DNA of 64,000 nt from Cupriavidus laharis (GTDB lineage: Bacteria; Pseudomonadota; Gammaproteobacteria; Burkholderiales; Burkholderiaceae): the NCBI RefSeq assembly GCF_914271435.1, contig NZ_CAJZAI010000007.1, forward strand, positions 1 through 64,000. The letters are read 5' to 3'. Position numbers and translations under genes: made by a program. How positions within the stretch are numbered: the stretch's first letter is position 1; each line of letters starts with the position of its first letter. This document shows positions 38,532-48,947 of this stretch, in pieces. The notes under the pieces were generated by a model. The model did not search any database. It saw only the letters and a program-made list of their open reading frames with translations, and was not told where the DNA came from.

Positions 38532-40205
38532 ATGGCATTCAACAAGCGCTCCCAGAACATCACGCAAGGCGTGGCGCGTTCCCCGAACCGCTCGATGTAC
38601 TACGCCCTTGGCTACAAGAAAGAGGACTTCGACAAGCCAATGGTCGGCATCGCCAACGGCCATTCGACGATCACGCCGTGCAATGCCGGCCTGCAGCGCC
38701 TGGCCGATGCCGCCATCGATGCCGTGAAGGCCTCGGGCGCCAACCCACAGGTGTTCGGCACGCCGACCATCTCCGACGGCATGTCGATGGGCACCGAGGG
38801 CATGAAGTACTCGCTGATCTCGCGCGAGGTCATCGCCGACTGCATCGAGACGGCCGCGCAGGGCCAGTGGATGGACGGCGTGGTCGTGATCGGCGGCTGC
38901 GACAAGAACATGCCGGGCGGCATGATCGCGCTGGCGCGCACCAATGTGCCTGGCATCTATGTCTATGGCGGCACGATCAAGCCAGGCAACTGGAAGGGCA
39001 AGGACCTGACCATCGTATCGTCGTTCGAGGCCGTGGGCGAATTCACCGCCGGCCGCATGAGCGAGGAAGACTTCGAGGGCGTGGAAAAGAACGCCTGCCC
39101 GTCCACGGGCTCCTGCGGCGGCATGTACACCGCCAATACGATGAGTTCGTCATTCGAGGCGCTCGGCATGTCGCTGCTGTATTCGTCGACCATGGCCAAC
39201 CCCGATCAGGAGAAGGTCGACAGCGCGGCAGAATCCGCCCGCGTGCTGGTCGAGGCCATCAAGAAGGACATCAAGCCGCGCGACATCATCACGCGCAAGT
39301 CAATCGAGAACGCGGTCAGCCTGATCATGGCTACCGGCGGCTCGACCAACGCCGTGCTGCATTACCTGGCGATCGCCCACTCGGCCGAAGTCGAATGGAC
39401 CATCGACGACTTCGAGCGCATCCGCCGCAAGGTGCCCGTGATCTGCAACCTGAAGCCGTCGGGCCAGTACGTGGCCACCGATCTGCACAGGGCCGGGGGC
39501 ATCCCGCAGGTCATGAAGATCCTGCTGAACGCCGGGCTGCTGCATGGCGATTGCCTGACCATCACCGGCCGCACGCTGGCCGAGGAACTGGAGCACGTGC
39601 CCGACCAGCCGCGTGCCGACCAGGACGTAATCATGCCAATCGGGAAGGCGCTTTACGCCGAAGGCCATCTGGCCATCCTGAAGGGCAACCTGGCCGGGGA
39701 AGGCGCAGTGGCCAAGATCACCGGGCTGAAGAACCCGGTCATCACCGGCCCGGCACGCGTGTTCGAAGATGAGCAGAGCGCCATGGAAGCCATCCTGGCC
39801 GACAAGATCCATGCCGGCGATGTTCTGGTGCTGCGCTACCTCGGCCCCAAGGGTGGCCCGGGCATGCCGGAAATGCTGGCTCCGACCTCGGCCATCATCG
39901 GCAAGGGCCTTGGCGAATCGGTGGGCTTCATCACCGACGGCCGCTTCTCTGGCGGCACCTGGGGCATGGTGGTTGGCCACGTGGCGCCCGAAGCGTACGT
40001 GGGCGGCAATATCGCGCTGGTGCAGGAAGGGGATTCGATCACGATCGACGCACACAAGCTGCTGCTGCAGGTGAATGTGTCGGATGAAGAGCTGGCGCGG
40101 CGACGGGCCAACTGGAAGCAGCCGGCGCCGCGCTATACGCGGGGAGTGCTGGCGAAGTTCTCGAAGCTGGCGTCGACGGCGAGCAAGGGGGCGGTGACGG
40201 ATTGA
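38532..40205 (+). CDS. ilvD: Dihydroxy-acid dehydratase
   Basis: A 557-residue Fe-S dehydratase of isoleucine/valine (and pantoate precursor) synthesis (EC 4.2.1.9). Cluster cysteines are visible at residue 50 (TITPCN), 123 ([10 protein letters not shown]) and 195 ([16 protein letters not shown]). The C-terminal segment [21 protein letters not shown] is also characteristic. Other IlvD-family members dehydrate sugar acids; the sequence features and length favour the branched-chain enzyme. Divergent LysR gene upstream. Confidence 0.95.
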   Translation: MAFNKRSQNITQGVARSPNRSMYYALGYKKEDFDKPMVGIANGHSTITPCNAGLQRLADAAIDAVKASGANPQVFGTPTISDGMSMGTEGMKYSLISREVIADCIETAAQGQWMDGVVVIGGCDKNMPGGMIALARTNVPGIYVYGGTIKPGNWKGKDLTIVSSFEAVGEFTAGRMSEEDFEGVEKNACPSTGSCGGMYTANTMSSSFEALGMSLLYSSTMANPDQEKVDSAAESARVLVEAIKKDIKPRDIITRKSIENAVSLIMATGGSTNAVLHYLAIAHSAEVEWTIDDFERIRRKVPVICNLKPSGQYVATDLHRAGGIPQVMKILLNAGLLHGDCLTITGRTLAEELEHVPDQPRADQDVIMPIGKALYAEGHLAILKGNLAGEGAVAKITGLKNPVITGPARVFEDEQSAMEAILADKIHAGDVLVLRYLGPKGGPGMPEMLAPTSAIIGKGLGESVGFITDGRFSGGTWGMVVGHVAPEAYVGGNIALVQEGDSITIDAHKLLLQVNVSDEELARRRANWKQPAPRYTRGVLAKFSKLASTASKGAVTD

Positions 40206-40242
40206 GGGGAGGGTTGCCTGGATCTGTTCGGATGGCCTCCTC

Positions 40243-40290
40243 GTACTTGGCAAACGCTGTTGTTTCGCCGGCGTGGCCGGCGGGGTTCTG
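40243..40290 (+). repeat. Intergenic hairpin repeat, copy B
   Basis: Matches copy A near 832-877 (opposite strand): both read CTTGGCA, a short variable piece, TGTTTCGCCGGCGT, then GCCGGCG. The hairpin CGCCGGC (40266-40272) / GCCGGCG (40276-40282) is shared. Here the second hairpin of copy A is missing. It lies between ilvD and the convergent DUF2486 gene and may act as a terminator. Confidence 0.55.
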
Positions 40291-40326
40291 CGGTGAATGA
40301 TTGGGTTGCCCCCCCCTTCCAAACAT

Positions 40327-40857
40327 TCACATCCCCCCCGGATCCCTCTCAATCTCCTCCAGCGTCGCATCGAGCCACTCGACCAGCCGCGCCTCCAGCG
40401 CCTGCGTCAATTCAGCCGCCAGCTGCGCCGTCAACGGCGCCAGCCGCGCACGCAGCGTGGCCTCGGTATGCGCCTCCACGACCTGCGGCCACTCGGTGCG
40501 GAACCGCATCATGACGCGTGTCAGCAGCTCAGTACGCATCGCGCGCAAGTCGTCCTCGCCGGGCGCATCCGACAGGTAGCGGCTGGCCGCGGCGATGTCC
40601 TCCGGCTCGGTCACCGGCAAGGCGGTGTCGCCGTCGTCGAGCTCATCGGCCAGCACCGGTATTGCCAGCGCATCCGGCTCGCCAGTGTCGCCAACGTATG
40701 TCACCACGCCAGATTCCGTCATGCCGGCCGTATCGATGACACCGTCATCCGATGGAGCCGCGGCGGCATCCGGCAAGTCCACCACCTCGGTCAGCAGCGG
40801 GATGCTGTCGTTGGGCCCCAGCCGCGGGATCACCCGCGACGTCGTGCGATCGCTCAT
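40327..40857 (-). CDS. DUF2486 family protein
   Basis: A 176-residue acidic protein beginning MSDRTTSRVIPRLGPNDSIP and rich in Asp/Glu/Ala, with a C-terminal helical segment (TQALEARLVEWLDATLEEIE). It matches DUF2486, a family of unknown function found next to holC in Burkholderiales. No signal peptide or membrane segment. Its start overlaps the holC stop by 4 bp, so it is coupled to holC. Confidence 0.8.
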   Translation of the reverse strand: MSDRTTSRVIPRLGPNDSIPLLTEVVDLPDAAAAPSDDGVIDTAGMTESGVVTYVGDTGEPDALAIPVLADELDDGDTALPVTEPEDIAAASRYLSDAPGEDDLRAMRTELLTRVMMRFRTEWPQVVEAHTEATLRARLAPLTAQLAAELTQALEARLVEWLDATLEEIERDPGGM

Positions 40858-41288
40858 GCGGAATCTCCCCGTGGCTGGCTCAGGTCGTGGTGCGTCAGCG
40901 GATAGCCGCGCTCACGGTAGAAGCGGTAGCGCTCGCGCCCGGCCTCGCGATCTTCGGCGCCGGCGCCGACCACTTCGATCAGGCGTTCAAAGCTGGCGAA
41001 CTGCGCTGGTGCCTGCGCATCCAGGTTGATCAGCAACTGGTGATGCGGCACGCCGTCCAGGCTGGCGGCCAGCACGATTGGCGTGACGGCCGCGTTGGGA
41101 CTGTCCACGCCGCAGTGCGGCAGGAAATCCAGTGGCGAGAACGTCCACAGGCGCGCGTCGAGTTCCGCGAGCTGCGTCGGCTGGCCGTGCACCACCACCT
41201 TCTGGCCAGCGCCGTACGCCTTGCGGACCAGCCGGCAGACATAGCCCAGCTTGTCCGGCACGTTGCTGTGGAAATCGATGCGCGTCAT
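40854..41288 (-). CDS. holC: DNA polymerase III subunit chi
   Basis: A 144-residue chi subunit that links the clamp loader to single-strand-binding protein. Family elements are RIDFHSNVPDKLGYVCRLVR at the N-terminus, VVVHGQPTQLAELDARLW and FLPHCGVDSP. It lies 22 bp downstream of pepA and overlaps the DUF2486 gene; the pepA-holC order is widespread. Confidence 0.93.
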   Translation of the reverse strand: MTRIDFHSNVPDKLGYVCRLVRKAYGAGQKVVVHGQPTQLAELDARLWTFSPLDFLPHCGVDSPNAAVTPIVLAASLDGVPHHQLLINLDAQAPAQFASFERLIEVVGAGAEDREAGRERYRFYRERGYPLTHHDLSQPRGDSA

Positions 41289-41310
41289 GACTGCCTGCCC
41301 CTTGCGCCGA

Positions 41311-42843
41311 TCAGGCGGCGCGGTCCATCAGGAACTGCGCCAGCAGCGGCACCGGGCGGCCGGTTGCGCCCTTGGCCGCGCCGCTCTTCCAGGCCGTACC
41401 GGCGATGTCCAGGTGGGCCCAGTCGTACTTCTCGGTGAAGCGCGCCAGGAAGCAGGCAGCAGTCACACTGCCTGCCGGGCGGCCACCGATATTGGCCATG
41501 TCGGCGAAGTTCGACTTGAGCTGGTCCTGGTATTCGTCGTCCAGCGGCATGCGCCAGGCGGTGTCCATGGACTTGCGGCCGGCCTGCAGCAACTGGTCGG
41601 CCAGCGCGTCGCTGCGCGCGTACAGGCCAGTGTTGATGTGCCCGAGCGCGATGATGCAGGCGCCGGTCAGCGTCGCGACATCCACCACCGCGGCCGGCTT
41701 GAAGCGCTCGACATAGGTCAGCGCGTCGCACAGGATCAGGCGGCCTTCGGCGTCCGTGTTCAGGATCTCGATGGTCTGGCCCGACATGCTCGTCACCACG
41801 TCGCCGGGCTTGGTGGCCACGCCGCTGGGCATGTTCTCGCAGGTCGGCACCACGGCGATCACATTGAGCTTCAGGCCCATCTCGGCCACGGCCTGCAGCG
41901 TGCCCAGCACCGAGGCGGCACCGCACATGTCGTACTTCATTTCATCCATGCCCTCGCCCGGCTTGAGCGAGATGCCGCCGGTATCGAAGGTGATACCCTT
42001 GCCCACCAGCACCACCGGCGCCTGCTTGGCGCCGGCGCCGTCATAGCGCAGCACGATGAACTGCGGCGGCTCGACGCTGCCCTTGGTCACGGCCAGGAAC
42101 GAGCCCATGTTCAGTGCCTCGATCTGCTTGCGGCCTAGCACTTCCACCTTGAGCTTGTGGCGCTTGGCAATGGCGCGCGCCGTGTTGGCCAGGTAGGTCG
42201 GGGTGCAGATATTGGACGGCAGGTTGCCGAGGTCGCGGGTCAGCTCCATGCCGTTGGCAATGGCGGTGCCGCGCACCACGGCCTGGGTCGCGGCCTTGGC
42301 ATCGGCGCTGTCCACAGCCAGCACGACCTTGCGCAGCGACGGCTTGTCATTGGCGCCGGCCTTGCCGTTGGCACGCTTCAGGCCCGGATGGCGCTCCAGC
42401 AGGCGGTAGCCCGCGTCGCGCACCAGCGTAATGGTGGTGATGACGGCCCAGCCAATGTCGCGCTGCTGCGGCGGCTGCTGCGACAGGCACCACAGTGCCG
42501 AGGCGGCACGCGTGGCCGACAAGGCACGCACGGCCGTGCGCACGGCTTCGGCAAAGGCCTTGTCGCTGAAGTCCGCCTCCTTGCCCAGGCCGACCAGCAG
42601 CACCCGGGCGGCGCCCACGCCGGCCACTTCGTGCAGCGCCAGCTGCGTGCCCCGCTTGCCTTCGAAGTCGCCCTGCTTCAGCAACCGCGCGACCAAGCCC
42701 TTGGTTGCCACGTCGAGAGCCTTGGCCACGCCGGCCAGGTTCTGCCCTTCGAACACGCCGACCACAAGGCAGTCGGTCTTGGTTGCCAGGAAACCATTTT
42801 GGCCGGCTTTACTCCAATCCAGGGCTTTTGTGCTAAATTCCAT
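41311..42843 (-). CDS. pepA: Leucyl aminopeptidase
   Basis: A 510-residue M17 leucine aminopeptidase with two catalytic metal ions. The signature [14 protein letters not shown] is near residues 354-367; metal-binding [16 protein letters not shown] and [10 protein letters not shown] are present. It also serves as a DNA-binding factor in E. coli. The start at 42843 ([10 protein letters not shown]) follows the divergent gap with lptF (165 bp), a conserved arrangement. Frame upstream to 43023 is antisense to that gap and was excluded. Confidence 0.96.
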   Translation of the reverse strand: MEFSTKALDWSKAGQNGFLATKTDCLVVGVFEGQNLAGVAKALDVATKGLVARLLKQGDFEGKRGTQLALHEVAGVGAARVLLVGLGKEADFSDKAFAEAVRTAVRALSATRAASALWCLSQQPPQQRDIGWAVITTITLVRDAGYRLLERHPGLKRANGKAGANDKPSLRKVVLAVDSADAKAATQAVVRGTAIANGMELTRDLGNLPSNICTPTYLANTARAIAKRHKLKVEVLGRKQIEALNMGSFLAVTKGSVEPPQFIVLRYDGAGAKQAPVVLVGKGITFDTGGISLKPGEGMDEMKYDMCGAASVLGTLQAVAEMGLKLNVIAVVPTCENMPSGVATKPGDVVTSMSGQTIEILNTDAEGRLILCDALTYVERFKPAAVVDVATLTGACIIALGHINTGLYARSDALADQLLQAGRKSMDTAWRMPLDDEYQDQLKSNFADMANIGGRPAGSVTAACFLARFTEKYDWAHLDIAGTAWKSGAAKGATGRPVPLLAQFLMDRAA

Positions 42844-43008
42844 CGCGCTTCCTTCCAGGGGCTCGTAGACACGAAAGCCTCCATTATCCGCGATTTTTAT
42901 CCGCGACCTGCCGCTGCCGATCCGCCCCGCCGCCAGCCCGCTGTCCTGCGAGGCACTTCGCCCACGGCACATCGCCCGCGCCGGCCGGCAGCCCGGAACC
43001 GACACCGC

Positions 43009-44130
43009 ATGATCTTTCAACAAGCCCTGCGACGCGAGCTCGCCTACACCGCCGGCGCGGTGTTCCTGGTGATGCTGACCTTCATGCTCACGTCGCTAGT
43101 GATCCGTATCCTGGGCATGGCCGCCAACGGCAAGGCCAGCCCGAACGACGTGCTGATCCTGATCGGCCTGGCCACCATCGGCTACCTGTCCATCCTGCTC
43201 TCGGCGACGCTGTTCATCTCGACGCTGATCGTGCTCACGCGCTGGTACAAGGACTCCGAGATGGTGGTCTGGTTCTCGGCCGGCATCTCGCTGCGCGACC
43301 TGGTCAAGCCGGTGCTGCAGTTCGCCGCCCCCTTCATCGTGCTGGCACTGCTGCTGGGCATGTTCGCATGGCCGTGGGCCAACCAGCAGAGCGCGCTGTT
43401 CCGCGACCGCTTCGAGCAGCGCGGCGTGCTGTCGATGATTGCCGCGGGGCGCTTCATCGAGCCATCCAACGCCAATTACGTGCTGTTCATCGAAGGCATC
43501 GACGGCGACATGAAGTACGCCCGCAACGTCTTCGTGGCCAATGCCGAGGCCAACAAGGTCGGGGTCGCGCTGGCCCACCAGGGCACGTTTGAAACCATGC
43601 CCAACGGCGACCGCCTGGTGGTCATGGAGAACGGCCGCCGCTATGCCGGCACCCCGGGCCAGGTCGATTACCGCATCGTCGAATTCGAGCGCTACGCGGT
43701 CAAGGTGGACAACAAGCCACCCGAGAGCCAGAACGCACAGCCGCCCAAGAGCCGCGACACCATCGACCTGCTGCGCGATCCCACGCGCGAGAACCTCGGC
43801 GAACTGCTCTGGCGCATTTCGCTGCCGATCCTGGCCTTCAATTTCGTCATGATCGCCATCCCGCTGGCGTACGTGAACCCGCGCCTCGGGCGCTACACGC
43901 CGCTGGTCTTCGCGGTGCTGATCTACCTGACCTACAGCAATATGATCAACCTGGCCCAGTCGTGGGTGCGCTCCGGCTCGATCCCGTTCTGGCTGGCCTG
44001 GTGGCCGATCCACCTGGTGGTATTCCTGGCCGCGCTGCTGATGTTCCGCTACCGGCAGAACCGCAGCCTGGGCGGCTGGCGTGCCGTGTTCGGGCGCCGG
44101 CCGGCACCCGCCAAGGGGGGCACGGCATGA
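43009..44130 (+). CDS. lptF: LPS export ABC transporter permease LptF
   Basis: A 373-residue permease of the LptB2FG lipopolysaccharide extractor. An N-terminal helix pair (from [20 protein letters not shown]), a periplasmic beta-jellyroll in the middle and C-terminal helices follow the family layout. It diverges from pepA and overlaps lptG by 4 bp. The frame continues upstream to 42157 through pepA antisense, so the ATG at 43009 was chosen. Confidence 0.94.
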   Translation: MIFQQALRRELAYTAGAVFLVMLTFMLTSLVIRILGMAANGKASPNDVLILIGLATIGYLSILLSATLFISTLIVLTRWYKDSEMVVWFSAGISLRDLVKPVLQFAAPFIVLALLLGMFAWPWANQQSALFRDRFEQRGVLSMIAAGRFIEPSNANYVLFIEGIDGDMKYARNVFVANAEANKVGVALAHQGTFETMPNGDRLVVMENGRRYAGTPGQVDYRIVEFERYAVKVDNKPPESQNAQPPKSRDTIDLLRDPTRENLGELLWRISLPILAFNFVMIAIPLAYVNPRLGRYTPLVFAVLIYLTYSNMINLAQSWVRSGSIPFWLAWWPIHLVVFLAALLMFRYRQNRSLGGWRAVFGRRPAPAKGGTA

Positions 44131-45281
44131 GGCTCCTTCGCGTCTATGAGCGCTACTTCGCGCGCCAGGTCTACGGGGTGTTCATCTTCATCCTGTTCGC
44201 GGTGCTGTCGCTGTTCGTCTTCTTCGACCTGCTCAACGAACTGGAGAACGTCAACGGCAAGTACACCTCGCTGATCGCGTTCTTCCACGTCCTGCTGCAG
44301 GCGCCCACGCGGATCTATGAGGTGTTGCCGATCGCGGTGCTGATCAGCGCGATCTATGTCTTCTCGCAGCTGGCCAGCCAGTCGGAGTACACCATCTTCC
44401 GGGTGGCAGGGCTGAATACGCGACAGGCGCTGTTCTCGCTGTTCAAGCTGGCGGTGCCGCTGGCCATCATTACCTTCATCTTCGGCGAATTCATCGGGCC
44501 GCGCGCCGAGCAGTTCGCGCAGAAGATCAAGCTGGAGGCCATTGGCGCCACGGTCTCATCGGGCTTCCGCTCCGGCGTCTGGGTCAAGGACCGCGACAAG
44601 GATCCGGACGGCGGCGGAGAGATCACGCGCTTCGTCAATGTGGCCGGGCTGCGGCCGGATCAGACCATCACGGGCATCACGGTCTACGAGTTCGACGACA
44701 AGTACCGCCTGCGGGTCATCCGCGTGGTCAAGGAAGGCCGGTACCAGGGTGCCCAGTCGTGGCTGCTGAGCGATGTCAACGAGACCCGCTTTTCCGATCT
44801 GAACCAGCCGTCCAACACGCGGCGCGACGGCCTGGCGCCGGAATTCCGCGCCGAACAGGTACGGTTCCCGACCGTCACCATGCATTCCGAACTGACCCCG
44901 CAGATCCTGTCCGTGCTGCTGGTCACGCCCGAGCGCATGTCTACGCTGGACCTGTTCCGCTATATCCGCCACCTGCGTGACAACAAGCAGGACACGCAGC
45001 GCTACGAGATCGCGTTCTGGAAGAAAGTGGTCTATCCGCTGACGCTGTTCGTCATGATGGCGCTGGCCCTGCCGTTCGCTTACCTGCATGCCCGTGCCGG
45101 TGCGGTGGGCGTCAAGGTGTTTGGCGGCATCATGCTGGGGCTGTCGTTCCACTTGTCGAATACGCTGTTTTCGCACGTGGGGCTGCTGCATACGTGGCCG
45201 CCGATCCTGTCGGCGCTCGTGCCCGGCACGCTATACCTGCTGTTTGCGCTGACGGCGCTGCGCTGGGTGGATCGTCACTGA
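44127..45281 (+). CDS. lptG: LPS export ABC transporter permease LptG
   Basis: A 384-residue partner of LptF with the same fold. The N-terminus [20 protein letters not shown] is typical; LQAPTRIYEVLPIAVLISAI and a C-terminal helix bundle with YLLFALTALRWV are conserved. The pair moves LPS from the inner membrane to the Lpt bridge. The ATG at 44127 lies inside the lptF stop (ATGA), so expression is coupled. Confidence 0.95.
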   Translation: MRLLRVYERYFARQVYGVFIFILFAVLSLFVFFDLLNELENVNGKYTSLIAFFHVLLQAPTRIYEVLPIAVLISAIYVFSQLASQSEYTIFRVAGLNTRQALFSLFKLAVPLAIITFIFGEFIGPRAEQFAQKIKLEAIGATVSSGFRSGVWVKDRDKDPDGGGEITRFVNVAGLRPDQTITGITVYEFDDKYRLRVIRVVKEGRYQGAQSWLLSDVNETRFSDLNQPSNTRRDGLAPEFRAEQVRFPTVTMHSELTPQILSVLLVTPERMSTLDLFRYIRHLRDNKQDTQRYEIAFWKKVVYPLTLFVMMALALPFAYLHARAGAVGVKVFGGIMLGLSFHLSNTLFSHVGLLHTWPPILSALVPGTLYLLFALTALRWVDRH

Positions 45282-45303
45282 CACAGACGCAAGGAACACC
45301 GCC

Positions 45304-45717
45304 ATGCCGCCGACTGCTGCCACGCCGGGCCGCCAGGCCCTTGTCCTGTTTGCCCATGGCGCGCGTGATGCGCGTTGGCGTGAACCGTTCGACCGGCTGG
45401 CGCAAAAGCTCTCCGCTGCCCTGCCCGGTACGCCGGTGCGGCTTGCCTTCCTGGAACTGATGTCGCCGCAGCTGCCGGATGCGCTGGGCGAGCTGGCTGC
45501 CGCCGGCATTGGCGAGGTCACCGTGGTGCCGGTGTTCTTCGGCCAGGGTGGCCACCTGCGGCGCGACCTGCCGGCGTTGGTTGATACCTGTCGTCAGCAA
45601 TACCCTGCCCTGTCGATTCGCTGCGCGGCGGCGGTTGGGGAAGCGGACAGCGTGCTGGATGCGATTGCCGCGTACTGCGTGGCGGCGCTCCCTCCTGCCG
45701 CGGCGGGTAGCGCCTGA
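45304..45717 (+). CDS. cbiX: CbiX-like sirohydrochlorin chelatase
   Basis: A 137-residue short CbiX protein (CbiXS type). The metal-binding His is in LVLFAHGARDARWREPF (residues 12-28), a second in VVPVFFGQGGHLRRDLP. Such proteins insert Co or Fe into sirohydrochlorin; with cobA just across the terminator, siroheme for CysI or the entry to B12 are both possible. It starts 22 bp after lptG. Confidence 0.85.
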   Translation: MPPTAATPGRQALVLFAHGARDARWREPFDRLAQKLSAALPGTPVRLAFLELMSPQLPDALGELAAAGIGEVTVVPVFFGQGGHLRRDLPALVDTCRQQYPALSIRCAAAVGEADSVLDAIAAYCVAALPPAAAGSA

Positions 45718-45725
45718 GCGTAAAA

Positions 45726-45747
45726 AAACCGGGCAGCTGCCCGGTTT
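45726..45747. terminator. Bidirectional terminator between cbiX and cobA
   Basis: A perfect 22-bp palindrome, AAACCGGGCA joined to TGCCCGGTTT around a central GC step, flanked by an A run on the left and TTTCTT on the right. It sits 8 bp after cbiX and 31 bp before the cobA stop, so it can end both transcripts. Confidence 0.85.
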
Positions 45748-45778
45748 CTTCCATCTGGCGACGCCGCGTCAGGCCACT

Positions 45779-46582
45779 TCAGGCCGCCTTCGCCGCGACC
45801 GGCACCGTCGTCACATCACACACCGCCTCCGTCGCCCGCTGGGCCAGCGCCGCACCAATCATCAGCAGGCTGGGTCGCGCCGGATCGATCCAGCCGGCGG
45901 CATCGCCCGCTGCCATCTGCTGCAGCGTGAACGCGTGGCTGCGCTGGTTGGGGGTGCTGACCGCTTCCACCACCCACGCCGGCGTCGACGGCGCCTTGCC
46001 GTGCGCGATCAGCTGTGCCGCGATGGCCGCGGCCTGGTCGCGCCCCATGTAGTAGACCAGCGTGTCGGCGCGCACATCGGCTTCGATGTCCGCTGCCGCA
46101 GCCGGCACTTCCGTGCCATCCGCCGCCTTGGCCTGTGTGGCAAAGGCGACGCTGCGCGACACGCCGCGCTTGGTCAGCGGCTTGGCGATGGCCGACGCGG
46201 CGGCCAGCGCAGCAGTAATGCCCGGCACCACCTCGTACGCGATGCCGGCCGCTTCCAGCGCCTGCAGCTCTTCATCGGCGCGGCCGAACAGCATCGGGTC
46301 GCCGCCCTTCAGGCGCACCACGCGTTCGTACTTGGTGGCCATGTCGACAATCTGGCGGTTGATGAACAGCTGCGCCGTGGAACGCTTGCCGCAGCGCTTG
46401 CCCACTTCCACCAGCTTGGCCTGCGGACACCAGGCCAGCATCTCCGGCGACACCAGCGCATCGTGCAGCACGACCTGGGCTTCGCCCAACAATCGTGCAC
46501 CACGCACCGTAATGAGGTCCGCCGCACCGGGACCTGCCCCGATCAGGTAGACCTTGCCGGTCGGTTTGCCTGCCTTGCTCAT
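45779..46582 (-). CDS. cobA: Uroporphyrinogen-III C-methyltransferase
   Basis: A 267-residue SAM-dependent methyltransferase (SUMT) making precorrin-2, precursor of siroheme and cobalamin. Signatures are KVYLIGAGPGAADLITVRGA (residues 10-29), VRLKGGDPMLFGRADEELQAL and YEVVPGITAA. It is a stand-alone SUMT without the CysG oxidase/chelatase part. Last gene of the sulfate-reduction operon, where it supplies siroheme for CysI. Confidence 0.95.
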   Translation of the reverse strand: MSKAGKPTGKVYLIGAGPGAADLITVRGARLLGEAQVVLHDALVSPEMLAWCPQAKLVEVGKRCGKRSTAQLFINRQIVDMATKYERVVRLKGGDPMLFGRADEELQALEAAGIAYEVVPGITAALAAASAIAKPLTKRGVSRSVAFATQAKAADGTEVPAAAADIEADVRADTLVYYMGRDQAAAIAAQLIAHGKAPSTPAWVVEAVSTPNQRSHAFTLQQMAAGDAAGWIDPARPSLLMIGAALAQRATEAVCDVTTVPVAAKAA

Positions 46583-46624
46583 CCTCAGCCCCTTGCCTGT
46601 GCGTTTGACGGTACGTCGTGACGC

Positions 46625-47929
46625 TCAGGAGTATGCACGGATCATGCCCGCGGCCACCGTGTGGTTGGTCGCCTCGTCGATCAGCACGAACGCGCCGGTC
46701 GCCGGGTTGTCACCATAGGTGTCGCACACGATCGGCTTCTGCAGCGAGAGATGCACCGAGCCGATGTCGTTCAGGCGGATGTCGTGGCGGCCGGTCTCGT
46801 GCGACAGCGTATGCACATCCAGCACGCGATCCACAGCCGACACGCGCGCGAACACGCTGGCCGTAGTGTGCTTGAGCACGTACTTGCGCGAAGGGTTCAG
46901 CGATTCGTCGTCAAACCAGCACAGGTCCGCCTGCAGCTTCTTGGCGGAGGCAGCCGCCGCGTCGGCGGCGACGAACATGTCACCGCGTGATACATCGACG
47001 TCCTCGGACAGGCGCACCGTCACGGTATCGCCTGCGCTGGCGGAATCTGCAGCGCCGTTCGGCGTCAGCACCTCGGCCACCACTGCTTCGCGGTTGGCGG
47101 GCAGCACGCGCAGCTTCTGGCCGACACGCACGGTGCCTGCCTCGACGCGGCCGGCGTAGCCGCGGAAATCGTCAGACTGCGAGCCATCCTGGCGGATCAC
47201 CAGCTGCACCGGGAAGCGCAGTGCGGCATCACCCTCGGGCGCGACTTCTTCGACCGGCAGCTCTTCGAGTAGCGGCAGCAGCGGCTCGCCCTGGTACCAG
47301 GGCATGGCGTCGCTGGCGTGCACGATGTTGTCGCCGCGCAGCGCGGACACGGGCACGTAGCGCACGTCCTTGAGGCCGAGCTGTTCAGCCAGTTCGGCGT
47401 AGGCGGCGCGGATCTCGTTGAAGCGTTGCTCGCTGTAGTCGACCAGGTCCATCTTGTTGATGGCCACGATCACGTGCTGCAGCTCCAGCAGCTTCAGGAT
47501 GGCCGAATGGCGCTTGGTCTGCGCGAGCAGTTCGGCGCGGCCGTCCTTGACCGTCACGCGGGTGGCATCCACCAGCACGATGGCCGCGTGCGCCGTCGAG
47601 GCGCCCGTCACCATGTTGCGCGTGTACTGCTCGTGGCCCGGCGTGTCGGCGATGATGAACTTGCGGCGCGCCGTCGAGAAATAGCGGTATGCCACGTCGA
47701 TGGTGATGCCCTGCTCGCGCTCGGCTTCGAGGCCGTCGGTCAGCAACGAGAAGTCGATCTCCTCGCCCGCGGTGCGCTTGTTCTTGGCATTGGCCAGCGC
47801 GGTCAGCTGGTCGGACAGCACGGCCTTGCTGTCGAACAGCAGGCGGCCGATCAGCGTGCTCTTGCCGTCGTCGACGGAGCCCGCGGTGATGAAACGCAGC
47901 AGGCCCTGGTGGGTAGATTGGTGAGTCAT
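46625..47929 (-). CDS. cysN: Sulfate adenylyltransferase subunit 1 (GTPase)
   Basis: A 434-residue EF-Tu-like GTPase that drives ATP sulfurylase. The P-loop GSVDDGKSTLIGRLLF is near residues 17-32; DTPGHEQYTRNM and the NKMD specificity motif (VIVAINKMDLVDY) follow. There is no CysC kinase domain at the C-terminus, which fits direct reduction of APS by the Fe-S type CysH upstream. It forms a heterodimer with CysD (24-bp gap). Confidence 0.95.
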   Translation of the reverse strand: MTHQSTHQGLLRFITAGSVDDGKSTLIGRLLFDSKAVLSDQLTALANAKNKRTAGEEIDFSLLTDGLEAEREQGITIDVAYRYFSTARRKFIIADTPGHEQYTRNMVTGASTAHAAIVLVDATRVTVKDGRAELLAQTKRHSAILKLLELQHVIVAINKMDLVDYSEQRFNEIRAAYAELAEQLGLKDVRYVPVSALRGDNIVHASDAMPWYQGEPLLPLLEELPVEEVAPEGDAALRFPVQLVIRQDGSQSDDFRGYAGRVEAGTVRVGQKLRVLPANREAVVAEVLTPNGAADSASAGDTVTVRLSEDVDVSRGDMFVAADAAAASAKKLQADLCWFDDESLNPSRKYVLKHTTASVFARVSAVDRVLDVHTLSHETGRHDIRLNDIGSVHLSLQKPIVCDTYGDNPATGAFVLIDEATNHTVAAGMIRAYS

Positions 47930-47953
47930 GTCTGGATCCTTGGCTGCGTCGGC

Positions 47954-48919
47954 TTAGAAATAGCCTTCCTTCTTGCGGCGTTCCATCGACGCCTCGCTGG
48001 TCTGGTCGTCCATGCGCGTGGCGCCGCGCTCGGTGATTTCGGTCACCGCGGTTTCGGCGATGATCGCTTCGGGCGAATCGGCTTCGCTGGCCACCGGGCA
48101 GGTGCAGCTGATGTCGCCGACAGTACGGAAGCGGACCGACAGCGTTTCGCTGACGTCGCCGTCCTGCTTCGGCGTGATCGGCGTCACCGGCACCAGCAGG
48201 CCATTCTTGCGCACCACTTCGCGCTGGTGCGCGTAGTAGATCGGCGGCAGCGCCAGCTTTTCGCGGGCGATGTACTGCCACACGTCCAGCTCGGTCCAGT
48301 TCGAGATCGGGAACACGCGCATCTGCTCGCCCTGCGCCATGCGCGCGTTGTAGAGGCTCCACAGCTCGGGGCGCTGGGCCTTCGGATCCCACTGGCCGAA
48401 CTCGTCGCGGAACGAGAAGATGCGCTCCTTGGCGCGGGCCTTCTCTTCGTCGCGGCGGGCCCCCCCCATCAGTGCGTCGAACTGGTGCTCGGCGATGGTT
48501 TCCAGCAGCGTCACGGCCTGCGCCGCATTGCGCGAGTCGGTGTCCTTGCGCAGGCGCACGGTGCCGCGCTTGATGGAATCTTCCACGTGCCCCACCACCA
48601 GGCGCGCACCGAGTTCGGCCACGCGCTGGTCACGGAACGCGATCACTTCCGGGTAATTGTGGCCGGTATCGATGTGCACCAGCGGGAAAGGCAGCTCGAT
48701 CTTGCGGTCGCCCAGGCGGAAGGCCTTCAGTGCCAGGTGCAGCATGACGATCGAGTCCTTGCCGCCCGAGAACAGCAGGGCCGGGTTGCGGCACTCGGCC
48801 ACCACTTCACGGATGATGTAGATCGACTCGGCCTCCAGGCGGTCGAGGTGGTCGTTCTGTACCTGCAGCAGGTGCGCCACGTTGCTGGCGGCGCTTGCGA
48901 TGTCGTTCATGATGCCCAT
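47954..48919 (-). CDS. cysD: Sulfate adenylyltransferase subunit 2
   Basis: A 321-residue PP-loop enzyme forming APS from ATP and sulfate. The ATP-binding SGGKDS motif is in NPALLFSGGKDSIVMLHLAL (near residues 46-65), followed by HIDTGHNYPEVIAFRD. The C-terminal ASMERRKKEGYF is typical. Starts at 48919 or 48910 are possible; the first has GAGG nine bases upstream. Confidence 0.95.
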   Translation of the reverse strand: MGIMNDIASAASNVAHLLQVQNDHLDRLEAESIYIIREVVAECRNPALLFSGGKDSIVMLHLALKAFRLGDRKIELPFPLVHIDTGHNYPEVIAFRDQRVAELGARLVVGHVEDSIKRGTVRLRKDTDSRNAAQAVTLLETIAEHQFDALMGGARRDEEKARAKERIFSFRDEFGQWDPKAQRPELWSLYNARMAQGEQMRVFPISNWTELDVWQYIAREKLALPPIYYAHQREVVRKNGLLVPVTPITPKQDGDVSETLSVRFRTVGDISCTCPVASEADSPEAIIAETAVTEITERGATRMDDQTSEASMERRKKEGYF

Positions 48920-48947
48920 GTCGTTCGGCCTCGAATGCTTCAATGCG

